Assembly (NCBI RefSeq): GCF_900108405.1
Contig: NZ_FNXG01000004.1
Coordinates: forward strand, 248,001-312,000
Source: Paracoccus alkenifer
GTDB lineage: Bacteria > Pseudomonadota > Alphaproteobacteria > Rhodobacterales > Rhodobacteraceae
Direction of reading: 5' to 3'
DNA: 64,000 nucleotides
The notes beneath the pieces were generated by a model that made no database searches, was not told the origin of the DNA, and worked only from the letters and a program-made list of their open reading frames with translations. Of this stretch, positions 17,707 through 26,771 are shown piece by piece; the first letter of the stretch is position 1; each line of letters begins with the position of its first letter. The position numbers and the translations under genes were made by a program.

Positions 17707-19340
17707 CCGATACGCCCGTTCTTTCCGTCCGCGATCTCGTGGTGGATTTCCCGCTGCGCCGGGGCAATTTCCGCGCGCTGGACGGGGTCAGCTTTGACAT
17801 CGCGGCGGGCGAGGTTCTGGGCGTGGTCGGCGAATCCGGCGCCGGCAAGTCGATGACCGGGGCCGCGGTGATCGGGCTGCTGGACCCCCCCGGCCGTTTC
17901 ACCGCGGGCGAGGTCCATCTGTCCGGCACCCGCATCGACACCCTGACGCCCGCGCAGATGCAGGCCCTGCGCGGCAAGCGCATCGGCATGGTGATGCAGG
18001 ATCCACTGACCTCGCTGAACCCGCTGTTCACCATCGGCGACCAGCTGGTGGAAACCATCCGCCAGCACATGGAGCTGACCGAGGATCAGGCGCTGGAACG
18101 CGCGATTTCCCTGCTGGAAGAGGCCGGGATTCCCGATGCCCGCGGGCGTATCCACGCCTATCCGCACCAGTTTTCCGGCGGGATGCGGCAGCGGGTGGTG
18201 ATCGCGCTGGCCATCGCCGCCGACCCGGAACTGGTGATCGCGGACGAACCCACCTCGGCGCTGGATGTGTCGGTGCAGGCGCAGGTGATCAAGGTGCTGA
18301 AAGACCTGTGCCAGCGCCGCGGCACCGCGGTGATGCTGATCACCCACGACATGGGTGTGATCGCCCAGATCGCCGACCGCATCATGGTGATGAACGCCGG
18401 CCGCGTGGTGGAAACCGGCCCGGTGGCGCAAGTGATCCGCCACCCGCGCGAGGATTACACGATCAAGCTGATCAGCTCGATCCCCACCATCGCCCGCACC
18501 GGCGAGGCGCCGCCCCCGCAGCCGCAAGGCAGCACCCCGGCCTTTGTTCAGGTGCAGGGGCTGGTCAAGGATTTTGACGCCGGCGGCGGCTGGCTGGCGC
18601 GAGTGCTGGGCCGCGGGGTGCCGCCGTTCCGTGCGGTCAACGACGTGTCCTTTCGCATCGGCCGCGGCGAAACCTATGGGCTGGTGGGCGAATCGGGGTC
18701 CGGCAAATCCACCTGCGCCCGCATGATCGCCGGGCTGATCGAACCCACCGCCGGCCGGGTGGTGGTCAACGGCATGGACGTCTGGCAGGTCAGCGCGGCC
18801 GAGCGCGCGCGCCGTCGCGCCGTGCAGATGATCTTTCAGGATCCCTATGCCAGCCTCAACCCGCGCTGGCGGGTGGGCAACATCATCGCGGAACCGATAA
18901 GGGTGCTGGGTCTGGCCAAGGGGTCGGAAATCGAGGATCGGGTGGCGGACCTGCTGCGCAAGGTGCGGCTGGACCCGATCGTGATGCGCAAGTTCCCGCA
19001 CGAGTTTTCGGGCGGCCAGCGCCAGCGCATCGCCATTGCCCGCGCGCTGTCCAGCCAGCCCGAATTCATCGTCTGCGACGAGCCGACCTCGGCGCTGGAT
19101 GTGTCCGTTCAGGCCCAGGTGCTGGATCTGATGAGCGAGCTACAGGACGAATTCGGCCTGACCTATCTGCTGATCAGCCACAACCTTGCGGTGATCCGGC
19201 AGATGGCCAATGACGTGGGGGTGCTGCATCGGGGCGTGCTGGTCGAAAGCGGCCCGGTCGATGCGATCTTCGACCACCCGCAGGCGGATTACACGCGAAT
19301 GCTGCTGGACGCGGTGCCGGATCTTGCCGACATCGAATAG
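17703..19340 (+). CDS. ABC transporter ATPase, fused DppD-DppF type
   Basis: 545-residue protein with two complete nucleotide-binding domains. The first (about 5-265) has Walker A GESGAGKS, signature FSGGMRQR and Walker B LVIADEPTSALD. The second (about 280-540) has Walker A GESGSGKS, signature FSGGQRQR and Walker B FIVCDEPTSALD. Each is followed by an oligopeptide-type C-terminal region (HPREDYTIKLISSIP, HPQADYTRMLLDAVP). The fused form replaces separate DppD and DppF proteins and resembles the GsiA arrangement. The gene ends directly in a 13-bp terminator hairpin. Confidence 0.93.
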   Translation: MTDTPVLSVRDLVVDFPLRRGNFRALDGVSFDIAAGEVLGVVGESGAGKSMTGAAVIGLLDPPGRFTAGEVHLSGTRIDTLTPAQMQALRGKRIGMVMQDPLTSLNPLFTIGDQLVETIRQHMELTEDQALERAISLLEEAGIPDARGRIHAYPHQFSGGMRQRVVIALAIAADPELVIADEPTSALDVSVQAQVIKVLKDLCQRRGTAVMLITHDMGVIAQIADRIMVMNAGRVVETGPVAQVIRHPREDYTIKLISSIPTIARTGEAPPPQPQGSTPAFVQVQGLVKDFDAGGGWLARVLGRGVPPFRAVNDVSFRIGRGETYGLVGESGSGKSTCARMIAGLIEPTAGRVVVNGMDVWQVSAAERARRRAVQMIFQDPYASLNPRWRVGNIIAEPIRVLGLAKGSEIEDRVADLLRKVRLDPIVMRKFPHEFSGGQRQRIAIARALSSQPEFIVCDEPTSALDVSVQAQVLDLMSELQDEFGLTYLLISHNLAVIRQMANDVGVLHRGVLVESGPVDAIFDHPQADYTRMLLDAVPDLADIE

Positions 19341-19369
19341 AAACGGGGGGCGCAGCCGCCCCCCGTTTC
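19340..19369. terminator. Bidirectional terminator between ABC operon and mat operon
   Basis: A perfect 13-bp inverted repeat, GAAACGGGGGGCG at 19340-19352 and CGCCCCCCGTTTC at 19357-19369, with a four-base loop. The stem starts inside the TAG of the upstream ATPase gene and ends one base before the matB stop codon, so the single hairpin serves both converging operons. It has an A-rich left arm and a T-rich right arm but no long T run. Confidence 0.8.
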
Positions 19370-19370
19370 C

Positions 19371-20882
19371 TCAGACGGCAAAGCTGTCCTTGAACTGTTC
19401 GCGCAGCAGGTTTTTCTGCACCTTGCCCATGGTGTTGCGGGGCAGTTCCGGGATGATCTCGTAACGCTTGGGCTGTTTGAAGCGCGCAAGGCCGGGGGCA
19501 ATCGCGGCCTCAAGCGCCTGCGCGGAAACCGAGGCCCCGGCCTCGGGCACGATCACCGCCACCACGCCTTCGCCGAAATCGGGATGCGGCACGCCGATCA
19601 CCGCGCTTTCCAGCACGCCCGGCTGTTCGTCCAGAGCCAGCTCGATTTCCTTGGGATAGATGTTGTAGCCGCCCGAGATGATCAGGTCTTTTTCGCGCCC
19701 GACGATGGACACATAGCCGTCAGCGTCGATCACCCCGATGTCGCCGGTGATGAAGAACCCGTCCGCGCGCAGCTCCTCGGCGGTCTTTTCGGGCATCTGC
19801 CAGTAACCCTTGAAGACGTTGTGGCCGCGGACCTCGATCATGCCGGCGGTGCCCTGCGGCAGTTCCGCGCCGGTTTCGGGGTCGGTGATCTTCAGTTCCA
19901 CCCCCGGCAGCGGAAAGCCCACGGTGCCGGCGCGGCGCTCGCCCTCATACGGGTTCGAGGTGGACATGTTGGTTTCCGTCATCCCGTAGCGTTCAAGGAT
20001 GCGGTGGCCGGTGCGCCCCTCGAACTGCCGGTGGGTTTCCGCCAAAAGCGGCGCCGACCCCGAGGTGAACAGCCGCATATGCCCGGTCAGCGCCCGGTCG
20101 AAACGCGCGTCATCCAGCAGCCGCGTGTAAAAGGTCGGCACCCCCATCATGCTGGTCGCCTGCGGCAGCCAGTGCAGCGCGCGATCGACGCTGAACCCGG
20201 GCAGGAAAATCATCCTGCCCCCCGACAGCAGCGACACGTTCGAGGCCACGAACAGCCCGTGCGTGTGAAAGATCGGCAGCATGTGCAGCAGCGTGTCGTC
20301 GGCGGTGAAACGCCATTCGTCGACCAGCACCTGCGCGTTGTCCAGCAGGTTCGCCTGCGTCAGCATCGCGCCTTTCGAGCGCCCGGTGGTGCCCGAGGTG
20401 TAAAGGATCGCCGCCAGATCGTCGCGGCCGCGGTCCACCGGGTCGAAACTGCCCGGCTGCTCGGCCGCCAGCAGCGCCAGGCTGCCCTCGCCGCTGCCGT
20501 CCAGCGTCTGCATCGCGGCGCCGTGGTGGGCTGCGACCGGCCCCAGCGATTCCGAGGCCGAAGGATCGCAGACCAGCAGCACCGCCCCCGAGTTCTCGAC
20601 GAAATACGCGACCTCGTCGGGGGTATAGGCGGTGTTCAGCGGCAAGAACACCACCCCGGCCGCCAGCGCCGCCCCATACAGCGCCAGCGCCGCGGGGGAT
20701 TTCTGGATCTGCACCGCCATGCGGTCGCCCGGCTCAAGCCCCAGCACCACCAGCGCATGGGCGAAACGATGCGCCATGGCGGCAAACTCGGCGCCGGAAA
20801 TCTCGGCCCCGTCGGTCAGCAGCAGGGGCGCGGTGCGGTCGATCTGCGGCGCGATCAGCGCATCATACAGCGGATTGGTCAT
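19371..20882 (-). CDS. matB: Malonyl-CoA synthetase
   Basis: 503-residue acyl-CoA synthetase of the ANL superfamily converting malonate, ATP and CoA into malonyl-CoA. Motifs: phosphate loop YTSGTTGRSKGAML (about 160-173), YGMTETNMSTSNPYEGERRA (aromatic/adenine motif plus the MatB-specific stretch), GFFITGDIG, the hinge VGREKDLIISGGYNIYPKEI, and the catalytic Lys in PRNTMGKVQKNLLR near the C-terminus. The assignment to malonate rests on context: it overlaps matA by ATGA and is the last gene of matPQMAB. Confidence 0.93.
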   Translation of the reverse strand: MTNPLYDALIAPQIDRTAPLLLTDGAEISGAEFAAMAHRFAHALVVLGLEPGDRMAVQIQKSPAALALYGAALAAGVVFLPLNTAYTPDEVAYFVENSGAVLLVCDPSASESLGPVAAHHGAAMQTLDGSGEGSLALLAAEQPGSFDPVDRGRDDLAAILYTSGTTGRSKGAMLTQANLLDNAQVLVDEWRFTADDTLLHMLPIFHTHGLFVASNVSLLSGGRMIFLPGFSVDRALHWLPQATSMMGVPTFYTRLLDDARFDRALTGHMRLFTSGSAPLLAETHRQFEGRTGHRILERYGMTETNMSTSNPYEGERRAGTVGFPLPGVELKITDPETGAELPQGTAGMIEVRGHNVFKGYWQMPEKTAEELRADGFFITGDIGVIDADGYVSIVGREKDLIISGGYNIYPKEIELALDEQPGVLESAVIGVPHPDFGEGVVAVIVPEAGASVSAQALEAAIAPGLARFKQPKRYEIIPELPRNTMGKVQKNLLREQFKDSFAV

Positions 20883-22195
20883 TCCTTGGTCTTTCCTGTC
20901 TGCTTGCCCCGGGACAGCAGGGCCTTGATTTCCCTGGACATCGCCACGGTGTTCTGTGCGGCGAAAGCCTCGTGGTTGGCCTCGACCCGGTTCAGGTCGT
21001 AAAGATAGCTGACCATGGCCGAGGCCGACTGCGCCAGCCCCTGCGCCGATACATCGGCCAGCGCGTGGATCAGATGCAGCTCGGCGCCGTTGCCCAGATG
21101 GAACCGCGCCACCGGGTCGGCGGGGGCGCCGCCGGGACGCTTTTGCTCGGCCAGCCAGCTTGCGGCATGGGTGCGCAGATCATCCGACAGCGCGCCGATG
21201 GCGGCGCGGTCGCCGGCATCCGCCGCGGCCACCAGCCGGCGGGCGGCATCGTCGTCCTGCGCGCGCAGATGCCCCATCAGCCCCGGAATCGGCGACAGCG
21301 TCACGAACGTATGCAACTGCGGCAGTTCCTGATGCAGCTCCGCCACCACCTGCTTGATCAGCGAGTTGCCAAAGGAAATGCCGCGCAAACCTTCCTGGCA
21401 GTTCGAGATCGAATAGAACACCGCCGTATCGGTGTCCTCGTCGTCCAGCGCCACGCGGTTTTCCGCCAGCAGATCCTGGACCGAGGACGGGATGCCGCGG
21501 CACAGCGCCACCTCGACGAAGATCAGCGGCTCTTCCAGCATCGAGGGGTGGAAAAACGCAAAGCAGCGCCGGTCCTCGGGCATCACCCGGCGTTGCAGGT
21601 CGGACCAGTCGTCGATGGCGTGGACGGCCTCGTATTCCACGATCTTTTCAAGGATGTTGGCGGGCGTGTGCCAGTCGATGGGGCGCAGCACCAGAAAGCC
21701 GCGGTTGAACCACGACCGGAACAGATGCCGGAAATCCACGTCCAGAACGGCAAGTTCGGGGTGGTCGGGCAGCAGCCGCAGCAGGTCCAGCCGCATCCGC
21801 ACCAGATCCAGCGTCGCCCCCGGCGCCTGGTTCAGGCGGCGCAGCAGTTCCTGGCGGCGCGGCTCGGCCGCCTCGGCCAGCGCGGTGTAGGACCGCCGGT
21901 CGGGCGCGTCGCGATAGCGTTCGGCCGCGGCGATGATCGCCGCCGGCTCGACGTCCAGCGCCCCGGCCATCCAGCCAAAGAACGCGGCGCGACCGCCCGG
22001 GTCCAGCCCGCGGTATCCGTCAAGGATCTCGCCCGCAAGCCGCGTCCCCGAGACCTCGCCCTGCGCCGACAGCAGCGCCAGCGACAGCTCGGTGATGCCG
22101 GCGCCCGAACCCGCGTCCCCGCGGGGGGCGCCGCGCCGCGGCACCCTTTCGAACAGGCCCGACATCATGCCGGTAAAGAAAGACAGCCGTCCCAT
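20879..22195 (-). CDS. matA: Malonyl-CoA decarboxylase
   Basis: 438-residue enzyme decarboxylating malonyl-CoA to acetyl-CoA. The N-terminal helical oligomerisation region (about 1-160) is followed by a GNAT-like catalytic domain. Family motifs include FFHPSMLEEPLIFVEVALC, YSISNCQEGLRGISFGNSLI, TLSPIPGLMGHL and the end ARFHLGNGAELHLIHALADV. The ATG at 22195 was chosen since MGRLSFFTGMMSGLFERV is the start of the conserved domain; in-frame sequence further upstream would run into matM. It is translationally coupled to matB by a 4-bp overlap. Confidence 0.93.
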   Translation of the reverse strand: MGRLSFFTGMMSGLFERVPRRGAPRGDAGSGAGITELSLALLSAQGEVSGTRLAGEILDGYRGLDPGGRAAFFGWMAGALDVEPAAIIAAAERYRDAPDRRSYTALAEAAEPRRQELLRRLNQAPGATLDLVRMRLDLLRLLPDHPELAVLDVDFRHLFRSWFNRGFLVLRPIDWHTPANILEKIVEYEAVHAIDDWSDLQRRVMPEDRRCFAFFHPSMLEEPLIFVEVALCRGIPSSVQDLLAENRVALDDEDTDTAVFYSISNCQEGLRGISFGNSLIKQVVAELHQELPQLHTFVTLSPIPGLMGHLRAQDDDAARRLVAAADAGDRAAIGALSDDLRTHAASWLAEQKRPGGAPADPVARFHLGNGAELHLIHALADVSAQGLAQSASAMVSYLYDLNRVEANHEAFAAQNTVAMSREIKALLSRGKQTGKTKE

Positions 22196-22197
22196 GC

Positions 22198-23520
22198 TCA
22201 ACCTCCGATCACCGGGCCCATCAGGGCGTTCGGCAGGGCCGTGGCGATCCAGGGGAAAAAGCACAGCACCACGATCGCCAGGATCATGCACATCACATAG
22301 GGCAGCGACCCGACAAGAATAGTGCGCAGCGAGATTTCCGGCGCGATCGAGTTGATGACGAACAGGTTCAGCCCCACCGGAGGCGTGATCAGCCCGATTT
22401 CAAGGTTGATCGTCAGGATCACCGCGAACCAGTAGGGGTCGAAATGCGCCGCTTGCAGGATCGGCAGCAGCACCGGCGCGGTCATCAGGATCACCGCCAC
22501 CGGCGGCAGAAAGAACCCGGCCACCAGCAGGAACACGTTGATGATGAACATCAGCACCCAGCGGTTCACCTCGAGCCCCGCGATCCAGGCGGCCAGCGAC
22601 TGGGTGATGAACAGCGACGACATCATATAGGCGAACACCCCGGCCGCGGCCATGATGAACAGGATCATGATGCTTTCGCGGGTGGAATCGCGCAGCACGA
22701 TCCAGATCTTGAGCGGGCTCCACATCTTGTAGATGACCATGGCCATCAGCAGGCAGGCGACCGCCCCCACCGCCGCGGTTTCCGAGGTCGTGGCGATCCC
22801 GCCATACATCGCGTAAAGCACCAGCCCGACGACGATCAGGAACGGCAGCACGCGGGGCAGGATCTCAAGCCGCTCGCGCAGGGAATAATGCCGTGCATGG
22901 AACAGGTCCATGGTGCCCGCCCGCCAGGTGGCAAAGATCGACCACAGCATGAAAATGCCGGCCAGCATGATTCCCGGCACCAGCCCGGCCAGAAACAGCC
23001 GCCCGATCGAGGTTTCCGTGGCGATCCCGTAGACGATCATCGTGACCGAGGGCGGGATCAGGATGCCCAGCGTGCCGCCCGCGGCGATGGACCCCGCGGC
23101 CACCGTGTCGGGATAGCCGCGCTTGCGCATTTCGGGGATGCCCATCTTGCCGATGGCGGCGCAGGTCGCGGGCGACGATCCCGACATGGCGGCAAACAGC
23201 GCGCAGGCGCCGATGTTCGACACTACCAGCCCGCCCGGCACGCGGGTCAGCCAGCGCTCGATCGCCTCGAAGATGTCGGCACCGGCGCGGGTGGACGCAA
23301 TCGCCGCCCCCATCACGATGAACATCGGGATCGACAGGATGGTAAAGGAATTGAGGTCGCCGAAAAAGATTTCCGGCATCATCTGCAACGACCGCGTGCC
23401 GTCAAAGGCCAACAGGAACAGCGCCGACACCGCCAGCAGCCCGACGCCGACGGAAATCCCGCTCATCAGCACGGCGATGGTGACCAGCCCGACAAGGGCA
23501 CCAAGAACCAGCGGGTCCAT
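22198..23520 (-). CDS. matM: TRAP transporter large permease, malonate (DctM type)
   Basis: 440-residue membrane protein with about 12 hydrophobic segments, the ion-coupled transport domain of a TRAP transporter. Recognisable DctM elements: SIPMFIVMGAAIASTRAGAD, FAAMSGSSPATCAAIGKMG, GTLGILIPPSVTMIVYGIAT and the C-terminal LEIGLITPPVGLNLFVINSI. The start at 23520 overlaps the matQ stop by one base (TGATG). It lies 2 bp from matA. Malonate specificity is inferred from the operon, which matches matPQMAB of Sinorhizobium. Confidence 0.9.
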   Translation of the reverse strand: MDPLVLGALVGLVTIAVLMSGISVGVGLLAVSALFLLAFDGTRSLQMMPEIFFGDLNSFTILSIPMFIVMGAAIASTRAGADIFEAIERWLTRVPGGLVVSNIGACALFAAMSGSSPATCAAIGKMGIPEMRKRGYPDTVAAGSIAAGGTLGILIPPSVTMIVYGIATETSIGRLFLAGLVPGIMLAGIFMLWSIFATWRAGTMDLFHARHYSLRERLEILPRVLPFLIVVGLVLYAMYGGIATTSETAAVGAVACLLMAMVIYKMWSPLKIWIVLRDSTRESIMILFIMAAAGVFAYMMSSLFITQSLAAWIAGLEVNRWVLMFIINVFLLVAGFFLPPVAVILMTAPVLLPILQAAHFDPYWFAVILTINLEIGLITPPVGLNLFVINSIAPEISLRTILVGSLPYVMCMILAIVVLCFFPWIATALPNALMGPVIGG

Positions 23521-24068
23521 CAGCGGGTCTCCAGCGAAAAGGGTTGGTCGATACCGCGCAGCAGCGCAAGGAAATCGGCCAGCAGTTGCAGCAGCATCAG
23601 GGTGAAACCGACAGTCACCGCCGCCCAGACCGGCCAGATGCGCGGCGCCCAGACCGAGGGGGATTTCCAGTTGCGCGACCACGCCTGATGCAGCACGTCA
23701 AAGCTATACCACGCCATCAGCGCGATCACCGCGATGGTCACCAGCTTGAGCAGCACCGCCCAGATCATCCGGTTGCGCCCTTTCAGCATCAGCGGCAGCA
23801 GGTCCACGTTCACATGCCCGCGCACCAGCTGCACATAGGGCAGGCCCAGACAGACCGCGGCGATGACCAGAAAGATCACGGTTTCCGTCTGCCAGATCGT
23901 CGATTGCCCCAGCACGGCGCGCACAAAGATCATCTGGCAGGTGATCAGCAGGCTGGCGACCAGCAACCCCGCCGCCACCCAGCCGCAAAGGGTCGAAACG
24001 GCATGAACCGCCCGGATAAAGGGATCTCCGCCATGGCGCGCGGCCACCGCTACGGTTTGTCCTGACAT
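23520..24068 (-). CDS. matQ: TRAP transporter small permease, malonate (DctQ type)
   Basis: 182-residue membrane protein with four hydrophobic segments. The DctQ signature is visible in WQTETVIFLVIAAVCLGLPY followed by VQLVRGHVNVDLLP. It pairs with the large permease, with which it overlaps by one base. It sits 57 bp downstream of matP, with a hairpin in that gap. Confidence 0.88.
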   Translation of the reverse strand: MSGQTVAVAARHGGDPFIRAVHAVSTLCGWVAAGLLVASLLITCQMIFVRAVLGQSTIWQTETVIFLVIAAVCLGLPYVQLVRGHVNVDLLPLMLKGRNRMIWAVLLKLVTIAVIALMAWYSFDVLHQAWSRNWKSPSVWAPRIWPVWAAVTVGFTLMLLQLLADFLALLRGIDQPFSLETR

Positions 24069-24087
24069 GGTCCTGTCCCACCAAGGG

Positions 24088-24112
24088 GCGGAAAGGCGCG
24101 CGGCCTTTCCGC
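24088..24112 (-). promoter_or_regulatory. Intergenic hairpin between matP and matQ
   Basis: Perfect 10-bp stem, GCGGAAAGGC at 24088-24097 with GCCTTTCCGC at 24103-24112, loop of five bases. It lies just after the matP stop on the transcribed minus strand and lacks a T run. As with the other binding-protein genes here, the likely role is protection of the matP message. Confidence 0.55.
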
Positions 24113-24125
24113 GGGTTTCAGCAGA

Positions 24126-25112
24126 TCACTCGACCGAGGTCGCCAGTTCCAGCCAGCGCTCGCCGTCCGGCACCTCGGCGGCAAAGATCTTGTAGGAAGA
24201 TTCCTGCGCCAGATCCTTCCACGCCTGGAAATCCTCGTCCGACATCTCGGCGATCTCGACCCCGGCTTCCTGGAACACGCGGACGGATTCGGCGTCCTCT
24301 TTCGCGGCTTCCTCGGCGTAATAGGCCTCGGCCTTGGCGGATGCGTCGCGCAGCGCCTGCTGCTGTTCGGGGGTCAGCCCATCAAAGGTGGTCTTGTTGA
24401 TCAACAGCGGCTGATACATGAACCACAGCGCCCTGTCGGTGGCCGGGGTGTAGCATTTGGCCAGCTCATACAGCCGGAACGACACAAAGGACGACGAGCT
24501 GGTGTTCAGCGCGTGCAGGATATTCTGCTGCATCGCATTGTAGTTTTCCGACGACGGCATCGAGGCGATAGACGCGCCGGCGGCTTCCAGCATTTCCTCG
24601 AACCCCTTGCCGGCGGCGCGCACGGTCTTGCCCTTGACGTCCGCGGGGCTGCGGATGCAGCCGTCGACCGAGGCAAAGCCGCCGGCCAGATAGCCATGCA
24701 CCAGCGTCATCACGTCGTCCCCGTTCAGGACGGTTTCCATTTCCTGCATGAAGGGGGAATCGTTCACCCGGCGGGCGTGTTCGTGGCTTTCGATCAGCCC
24801 GGGGAACAGGGTCAGGTTATAGACCGGCTGCTGCCCGCCCGCGTAGGACAGCGGAAACAGCGTCATGTCCAGCTGCCCGCGCGTGACCGGGATATACTGG
24901 TCGTTGGCCTTGAACAGCGAGCTGGCCGGAAAGATCTTGATGGTCAGGTCCACATCGGCGGCCGCGACATCATCCGCGACCATCTGGGCGACCTTGTGGC
25001 GCAGGTCGCCGGTGGCGAACTGGTGCGACAGCCGCAGTTCCTTGGCCGACAGGGGCGCGCCCAGCGCAATAGTGGCGGCAACGGCCCACGAGGCCAGTCT
25101 GGTGACGTTCAT
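24126..25112 (-). CDS. matP: TRAP transporter substrate-binding protein, malonate (DctP type)
   Basis: 328-residue periplasmic binding protein. A signal peptide starts MNVTRLASWAVAATIALGAP and is cleaved near LSA-KE. DctP motifs include LRLSHQFATGDLRHKVAQMV, the ligand-carboxylate region DVKGKTVRAAGKGFEEMLEA with its conserved Arg, and LLINKTTFDGLTPEQQQAL. The start has an AGGAAAG ribosome-binding site. First gene of matPQMAB, divergent from matR, with the two operator-like palindromes between them. Confidence 0.92.
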   Translation of the reverse strand: MNVTRLASWAVAATIALGAPLSAKELRLSHQFATGDLRHKVAQMVADDVAAADVDLTIKIFPASSLFKANDQYIPVTRGQLDMTLFPLSYAGGQQPVYNLTLFPGLIESHEHARRVNDSPFMQEMETVLNGDDVMTLVHGYLAGGFASVDGCIRSPADVKGKTVRAAGKGFEEMLEAAGASIASMPSSENYNAMQQNILHALNTSSSSFVSFRLYELAKCYTPATDRALWFMYQPLLINKTTFDGLTPEQQQALRDASAKAEAYYAEEAAKEDAESVRVFQEAGVEIAEMSDEDFQAWKDLAQESSYKIFAAEVPDGERWLELATSVE

Positions 25113-25189
25113 GTCTTTCCTCCCGATTCATATTTTCTGCGGGCTTGTCCCGCGCAGTCCCCGGCTGCGTCGAGCAGGTTGCAGAAAAC

Positions 25190-25219
25190 TTGCATACCGT
25201 GTCAACTGGTTTGTATACA
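25190..25219. promoter_or_regulatory. Putative MatR operator pair
   Basis: TTGTATACA at 25211-25219 contains the perfect palindrome TGTATACA; a second, imperfect copy, TTGCATACC, lies at 25190-25198. Their centres are 21 bp apart, i.e. about two helical turns, so two dimers would bind on the same DNA face. From memory, the MatR operator described in Rhizobium leguminosarum has a TTGTATACA-type core. The location between matP and matR fits repression of matP and autoregulation. Confidence 0.68.
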
Positions 25220-25249
25220 GAAATGACAGTTCTGCATAACGGGTTGATC

Positions 25250-25915
25250 ATGGCCGCCGAACGCCCTGCATTCCTGATCCGCGACGCGCTGCTGGACCGC
25301 TTTCTGGCGGGCCAGTTCGCGCAGGGCGAACGGCTGAACGAACAAAGGCTGGCGCAGGAATTCAACGTGTCGCGCACGCCGCTGCGCGAGGCGCTGCAAC
25401 TGCTGTCGGCCTCGGGGCTGGTGCGGCTGGAACACCGGCGCGGGGCCTTTGTGCATTACCCCTCGCTGGAAGAGCTGGTCGAGATGTTCGAGTTCATGGC
25501 CGATGTCGAGGCGCTGTGCGGACGCTATGCCGCCCAACGCATCGACGAGCCGGCGCTTGAGCGGCTGCGCGACACCGTCACCGCCTGCGAAACCGCGGTC
25601 GCGGACGGCGATCTGGCCGGCTATTTCGACGCGAACCGCGATTTTCACCGGATGATCTATGACGCCTCGGGGAACTCGTTCCTTGCGGCCGAGGCCGAGC
25701 GGCTGCTGAACCGGCTGGCGCCGTTTCGCCGCACCCAGTTGCAGGCGCGCGGGCGGATGCAGCAGTCGCTGGCCGAACACCGCGAGATCTTTGACGCCAT
25801 CGCCGCGCGCGACGCCGAGCGCGCCGCCGCGACCCTGCGCCCGCATGTGGCGTTGCAGGGCAACCGCTTCAACGATCTGGTGGTATCCTATCGCCGCGTG
25901 CAGCAGGGCAAATAG
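25250..25915 (+). CDS. matR: GntR-family (FCD) transcriptional regulator of malonate genes
   Basis: 221-residue regulator. The N-terminal winged helix-turn-helix (about 5-70) contains RLNEQRLAQEFNVSRTPLRE, the GntR recognition helix region. Residues about 85-215 are an FCD ligand-binding domain with DVEALCGRYAAQRI, FDANRDFHRMIYDASGN and QSLAEHREIFDAIAARDAER (metal-binding Asp/His residues). Divergent from matP and presumably malonate-responsive. Start choice is uncertain: ATG at 25223 is in frame but sits only 3 bp after the operator and adds nine residues; neither has a strong ribosome-binding site. Confidence 0.87.
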   Translation: MAAERPAFLIRDALLDRFLAGQFAQGERLNEQRLAQEFNVSRTPLREALQLLSASGLVRLEHRRGAFVHYPSLEELVEMFEFMADVEALCGRYAAQRIDEPALERLRDTVTACETAVADGDLAGYFDANRDFHRMIYDASGNSFLAAEAERLLNRLAPFRRTQLQARGRMQQSLAEHREIFDAIAARDAERAAATLRPHVALQGNRFNDLVVSYRRVQQGK

Positions 25916-25943
25916 CCCCGGCAGCGATGCGCACCCGCGCCCA

Positions 25944-26771
25944 TCACCGCCCCCTTGCCCATGTCCCGCGGTCGCGCCCCGCGCGGACGGCCAGCGACAC
26001 CGCCGCATAGGTGGCGAACCCCGCGGGGTCGCCTGCCGCCAGCCGCAAGACCCCGCCCGCGCCCAGCCGGGGCTTGCCCTCGTTCGCCAGCAGCTCGGGC
26101 CAGCGGGCGGCGATTTCCGCCACGCCCGCATCCTGACGGCGGCGGACGCGGACCAGCGCGGCGAATCCTTCGGTCATCGGCCAGTCGTAGGGGGCGGGCA
26201 CCTCGATCCGCTCATGCGGCTGGAACAGCATCCGCACATAGCTGTCGTCCGAAATGATCGTCGGGAATTCGCCCCAGCGCGCGCGCCCGGCGCGGTTGAC
26301 CGCAAACAGCCCGAACCCCGGCGCGGTGCTGCGGGCAAAGGGCAGTCGCGCCCAGAACCGCGCATAGGTTTGGCTGAGCCGGGACCGCGCCGTGACCCGC
26401 GGCCGGCCCGAGCCATAGGCCGCATCCTCGCGCGCCCCCAGCGCCTGCACCAGCCCCGCCATCAGCGGGCCCGAGACGGTCACGTCGGCATCCAGATAGG
26501 CGCGGACCTCGCCCCGCGCCACGCGGTCGGCATGGTTCAGCGCGGCGGGCTTGCCGCCCTGTTCGCGCTCGATCACGGTCAGCGACCAGCCCGCCGCCGC
26601 GGCCGCGGGGATCGCCGCGCGCGCCACCTCGGCCGTGCGGTCGCGGCAGCCGTTCGCCACCACGATGATTTCCGCGCCGCCCGCCACCGGATCGGACGCA
26701 ACCAGCGCCGCCAGACAGGCGCCGAGCCAGCGTTCTTCGTTGCTGGCGGGGATGATGACCGACAGAATCAT
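25944..26771 (-). CDS. Family 2 glycosyltransferase
   Basis: 275-residue cytoplasmic GT-A enzyme. MILSVIIPASNEERWLGACL is the family 2 N-terminus; VVANGCRDRTAEVA and VARGEVRAYLDADVTVSGPL supply the nucleotide-sugar and DxD (DAD) motifs. The C-terminal half has Arg-rich motifs (YDWPMTEGFAALVRVRRRQD) expected for acceptor binding. Its start overlaps the stop of the SGNH-like gene by ATGA at 26768-26771, so the two are coupled. It lies at the edge of the surface-glycan locus, converging on matR with a 28-bp gap and no clear terminator. Confidence 0.85.
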   Translation of the reverse strand: MILSVIIPASNEERWLGACLAALVASDPVAGGAEIIVVANGCRDRTAEVARAAIPAAAAAGWSLTVIEREQGGKPAALNHADRVARGEVRAYLDADVTVSGPLMAGLVQALGAREDAAYGSGRPRVTARSRLSQTYARFWARLPFARSTAPGFGLFAVNRAGRARWGEFPTIISDDSYVRMLFQPHERIEVPAPYDWPMTEGFAALVRVRRRQDAGVAEIAARWPELLANEGKPRLGAGGVLRLAAGDPAGFATYAAVSLAVRAGRDRGTWARGR

